A DNA stretch of 64,000 nt from Occallatibacter savannae (lineage in GTDB: Bacteria > Acidobacteriota > Terriglobia > Terriglobales > Acidobacteriaceae). The DNA lies in NCBI RefSeq assembly GCF_003131205.1, contig NZ_QFFY01000006.1, positions 310,001-374,000 of the forward strand. The letters run 5' to 3'. Under the pieces are notes generated by a model. The model saw only the letters and a list, made by a program, of their open reading frames with translations. It was not told the DNA's origin and did not search any database. Both the position numbers and the translations under genes were made by a program. Shown here piece after piece: positions 62,424 through 64,000 of this stretch; position 1 is the stretch's first letter, and each line of letters opens with the position of its first letter.

Positions 62424-62502
62424 TGGCGCAGAGGGAGGGATTCGAACCCCCGATAGAGTTACCCCTATGCCTGATTTCGAGTCAGGTGCATCGTCTAAAC
62501 CC
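62424..62502 (-). tRNA. 5'-truncated tRNA-Ser (CGA), att-like remnant
   Basis: On the minus strand, CTCGAAA forms an anticodon loop with CGA flanked by paired CCTGA/TCAGG. A long variable arm, T-arm GGGGG-TTCGAAT-CCCTC, acceptor strand CCTCTGC, G and CCA follow. The 5' acceptor strand (GCAGAGG) and the 5' D-stem are absent upstream, so about 16 bases are missing. This is the usual form of a tRNA fragment left at the far end of an integrated element. Confidence 0.75.
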
Positions 62503-62738
62503 ATCGTGTTTCCAGATCGTTGCAAAGGCTCAATTCGGCGGCGTCGCCTGGAGTGCCACACAACTTCTGATGGACCGCGTGAAGCGAGGAGGTATTATGC
62601 GACGGAAAGAAATGCCCCGTTTATGGGATGTTCGGCCGTACAGAATAAATTTTCGCAAATCCTTCCCGAACCAAACTTACCGGGATGGTCCGCCGCTGAA
62701 GCCCGCTGAGGGTATAGAGGTGACAGAGGAGGCGTGCC

Positions 62739-62980
62739 ATGGAGATTCGCACAATCGGTAATGATTTGGGTAAGACGGTCTTTCACCTCGTAGGCGTCAA
62801 CAGTGGCGGAGAAGTGGTAGTTCGCAAGAAGTGCTCTCGACTTCAGCTGCTTCGGTTTCACATCGAACGCCCCTTCCTGCCTGATCGGCATGGAGGCCTG
62901 TGCAGGTTCCCCTCTTTCGCGGCAGAGCACTCCGGCGAAAGGTCACGATGTGCGGCTGATACCGAAGGACTCTGTGCTGC
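62739..62980 (+). pseudogene. IS110-family transposase fragment
   Basis: ATG 62739 follows AGAGGAGG and reads MEIRTIGNDLGKTVFHLVGV then GGEVVVRKKCSRLQLLRF, the DEDD N-terminus of IS110-type transposases. One extra C at 62859 shifts the frame; the next frame continues IGMEACAGS and GHDVRLIP. Similarity fades near 62980, so the remaining three quarters of the gene are gone. Ends and inverted repeats are not evident, as expected for IS110. Confidence 0.8.
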
Positions 62981-63059
62981 GACTCCGTCACACACGATCG
63001 AAAAACATAGTATCGGGAGGAAAGCCAGGCGGCTGCGGAGAGTCATTTGGTTCCTTTGC

Positions 63060-63343
63060 TGAATGGAGCCATTCAATCCTACCCCTCCGGCGTAACGCAT
63101 CGAGCATAGTGACAGTACTCCCCTCTCTGGAGGTCTTTCAAGAAACGCCAAAGAAATTTCAGCGTCAGACCCGTCGCCGTATTCAACAGTGAAAACTGCT
63201 GGTTTGTCCGAATGGTTCATCCCGACAATGTCGCCGATTCTGCCGCTATACAGAGGTTGCGATTCCAAGGCGCAATACGATCCGAACGCCGAAATGACCT
63301 GTACATGTGGGTCTGTTTTGCTGGACAGCTCCGAAAGAAGCAA
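63060..63343 (-). CDS. Possible small hypothetical protein, 3' end disturbed by the IS fragment
   Basis: From ATG 63343 the frame reads MLLSELSSKTDPHVQVISAF, then SGRIGDIVGMNHSDKPAVFT and VEYGDGSDAEISLAF, which looks like a small beta-rich domain of about 90 residues. The frame then runs on into DNA belonging to the IS110 remnant, so the original C-terminus is probably lost. No ribosome binding site stands out. This is a weak call, and an ORF on the other strand is equally open. Confidence 0.3.
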
Positions 63344-63474
63344 TTCGAAGAAGTAAATGACTCAACAGTGGCAGTGTGGGTCACGCAGCTTTCGGGATCG
63401 AGTGCTACACTTCCGGCATTCCATGCAGTTGATCGCCATCGCTTTGAAATGGGGTGGCGTGTGTTGAGGTGCTC

Positions 63475-64000
63475 ATGCGTCAACCGTTCTCCCGCGTTTC
63501 GGGGACGACGCACTCCGTCTTGTCCTGGTTCTCATCGCGCACCCCTTCCTTGAAGAATCGAGCTGCGCTACCGGCCTTAGCTCTGGCTTTTATCTCAGGG
63601 GGCGATGCGGCCGCTCAGAGCAAGATAGCCACCACCATTACGCTCGCCGTGTCAACGAGTGCCGGATCAACTACAAGTGTTCCCTCCGGAACTGTAGTCA
63701 CACTCGCCGCCACGGTGACGCCTGCCAGCGGCTCCATTGGCGCCGGGCAAGTCAATTTCTGCGATTCAACCGCGTCTCATTGTACGGATATCCATCTGCT
63801 GGGAACCGCGCAAGTGACCAGTGGCGGCAAAGCCACGCTGAAGCTGCGTCCCGGTATTGGGAGCCACACATACAAGGCGTCATTCGCGGGAACTGCCACG
63901 AACGCGGGGAGCACCTCGGCATCCAGTTCTCCTCTGGCAGTGACTGGAAAATTCTCAAGCACCACGACAATCGCGCAGGCAGGGGTCGTCGGTGCCTACA
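63475..64000 (+). CDS. Ig-like repeat surface protein, 5' part (runs off the window)
   Basis: The frame opened by ATG 63475 has no stop before the window edge (175 codons). After a signal-like segment (ALPALALAFISGGDAAAQS) comes an Ig-like/Big_3 module: TTITLAVSTSAGSTTSVPSG, VTLAATVTPASGS, GAGQVNFCDSTASHC, LKLRPGIGSHTYKASFAGT, then the start of another unit (SSTTTIAQAG). Such tandem Ig-like modules are typical of large secreted adhesins of Acidobacteriota. It would be the first complete-looking gene inside the tRNA-Ser-linked region. Confidence 0.8.
   Translation, partial: MRQPFSRVSGTTHSVLSWFSSRTPSLKNRAALPALALAFISGGDAAAQSKIATTITLAVSTSAGSTTSVPSGTVVTLAATVTPASGSIGAGQVNFCDSTASHCTDIHLLGTAQVTSGGKATLKLRPGIGSHTYKASFAGTATNAGSTSASSSPLAVTGKFSSTTTIAQAGVVGAY

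Noticed and set aside
1..64000. CRISPR array, prophage structural genes or rRNA operon
   Set aside because: No regularly spaced short repeats, no phage head/tail proteins and no rRNA motifs were seen; the palindromic repeats are kilobases apart.

Overview
The window looks like chromosome from an Acidobacteriota member of the Terriglobia (Acidobacteriaceae-like). The evidence is a large TonB-dependent receptor with an N-terminal carboxypeptidase-regulatory domain, a PadR regulator followed by an ATPase-less duplicated permease (ADOP type), a winged-helix/TolB-like/TPR regulator, DUF6152, and Tat-exported Gfo/Idh and sugar-isomerase pairs. All names come from reading translations by eye; no database search was run.

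Layout. 0.3-5 kb: an export/receptor operon (DUF6152 protein, small secreted protein, TonB receptor). Its first two genes are each preceded by a tiny Cys-rich ORF and a GC-rich hairpin, suggesting cysteine-responsive attenuation. 5-25 kb: loosely packed accessory DNA with small secreted or membrane proteins, regulators, two frameshifted genes and six copies of a 54-60 bp palindromic repeat, all in one orientation. 24.9-29.0 kb: a 4.1 kb island between two direct repeats that match the 3' end of a tRNA-Asn gene. It carries one operon: an unrecognised gene, XRE-ImmA/IrrE, a dual-OB protein and two DUF488 proteins. This is the best candidate for a little-described, possibly defensive, system. 29.2-37.6 kb: a tightly overlapping nine-gene operon running from a PQQ alcohol dehydrogenase with a lanthanide-type DxD motif, through a XoxJ-like protein and a cytochrome c, to a complete cytochrome c oxidase. 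37.9-40.9 kb: PadR plus ADOP permease. 41-47.6 kb: Cus-type copper/silver efflux with a Cys-rich leading gene. 47.6-55.6 kb: hydrolases and esterases, then an oxidoreductase/isomerase pair. 56.1-60.3 kb: a membrane-bound [NiFe] hydrogenase with the extra small-subunit cysteines of O2-tolerant enzymes; its maturation protease gene is frameshifted. 60.7-62.3 kb: a divergent copper-amine-oxidase-like protein. 62.4 kb to the end: a 5'-truncated tRNA-Ser(CGA), an IS110 fragment and the start of an Ig-like repeat protein, probably the edge of a second island.

How the parts fit. The 29-62 kb block is dense, operonic and respiratory: alcohol and H2 oxidation feeding a terminal oxidase, with copper handling nearby. 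It is bracketed by tRNA remnants, which suggests stable chromosome between two integration hot spots. CRP/FNR-type palindromes precede the hydrogenase and the Cus operon. Four genes (TonB-like, SpoIIE phosphatase, hydrogenase protease, IS110) each carry an apparent one-base indel, so either real decay or base-level assembly errors must be considered.
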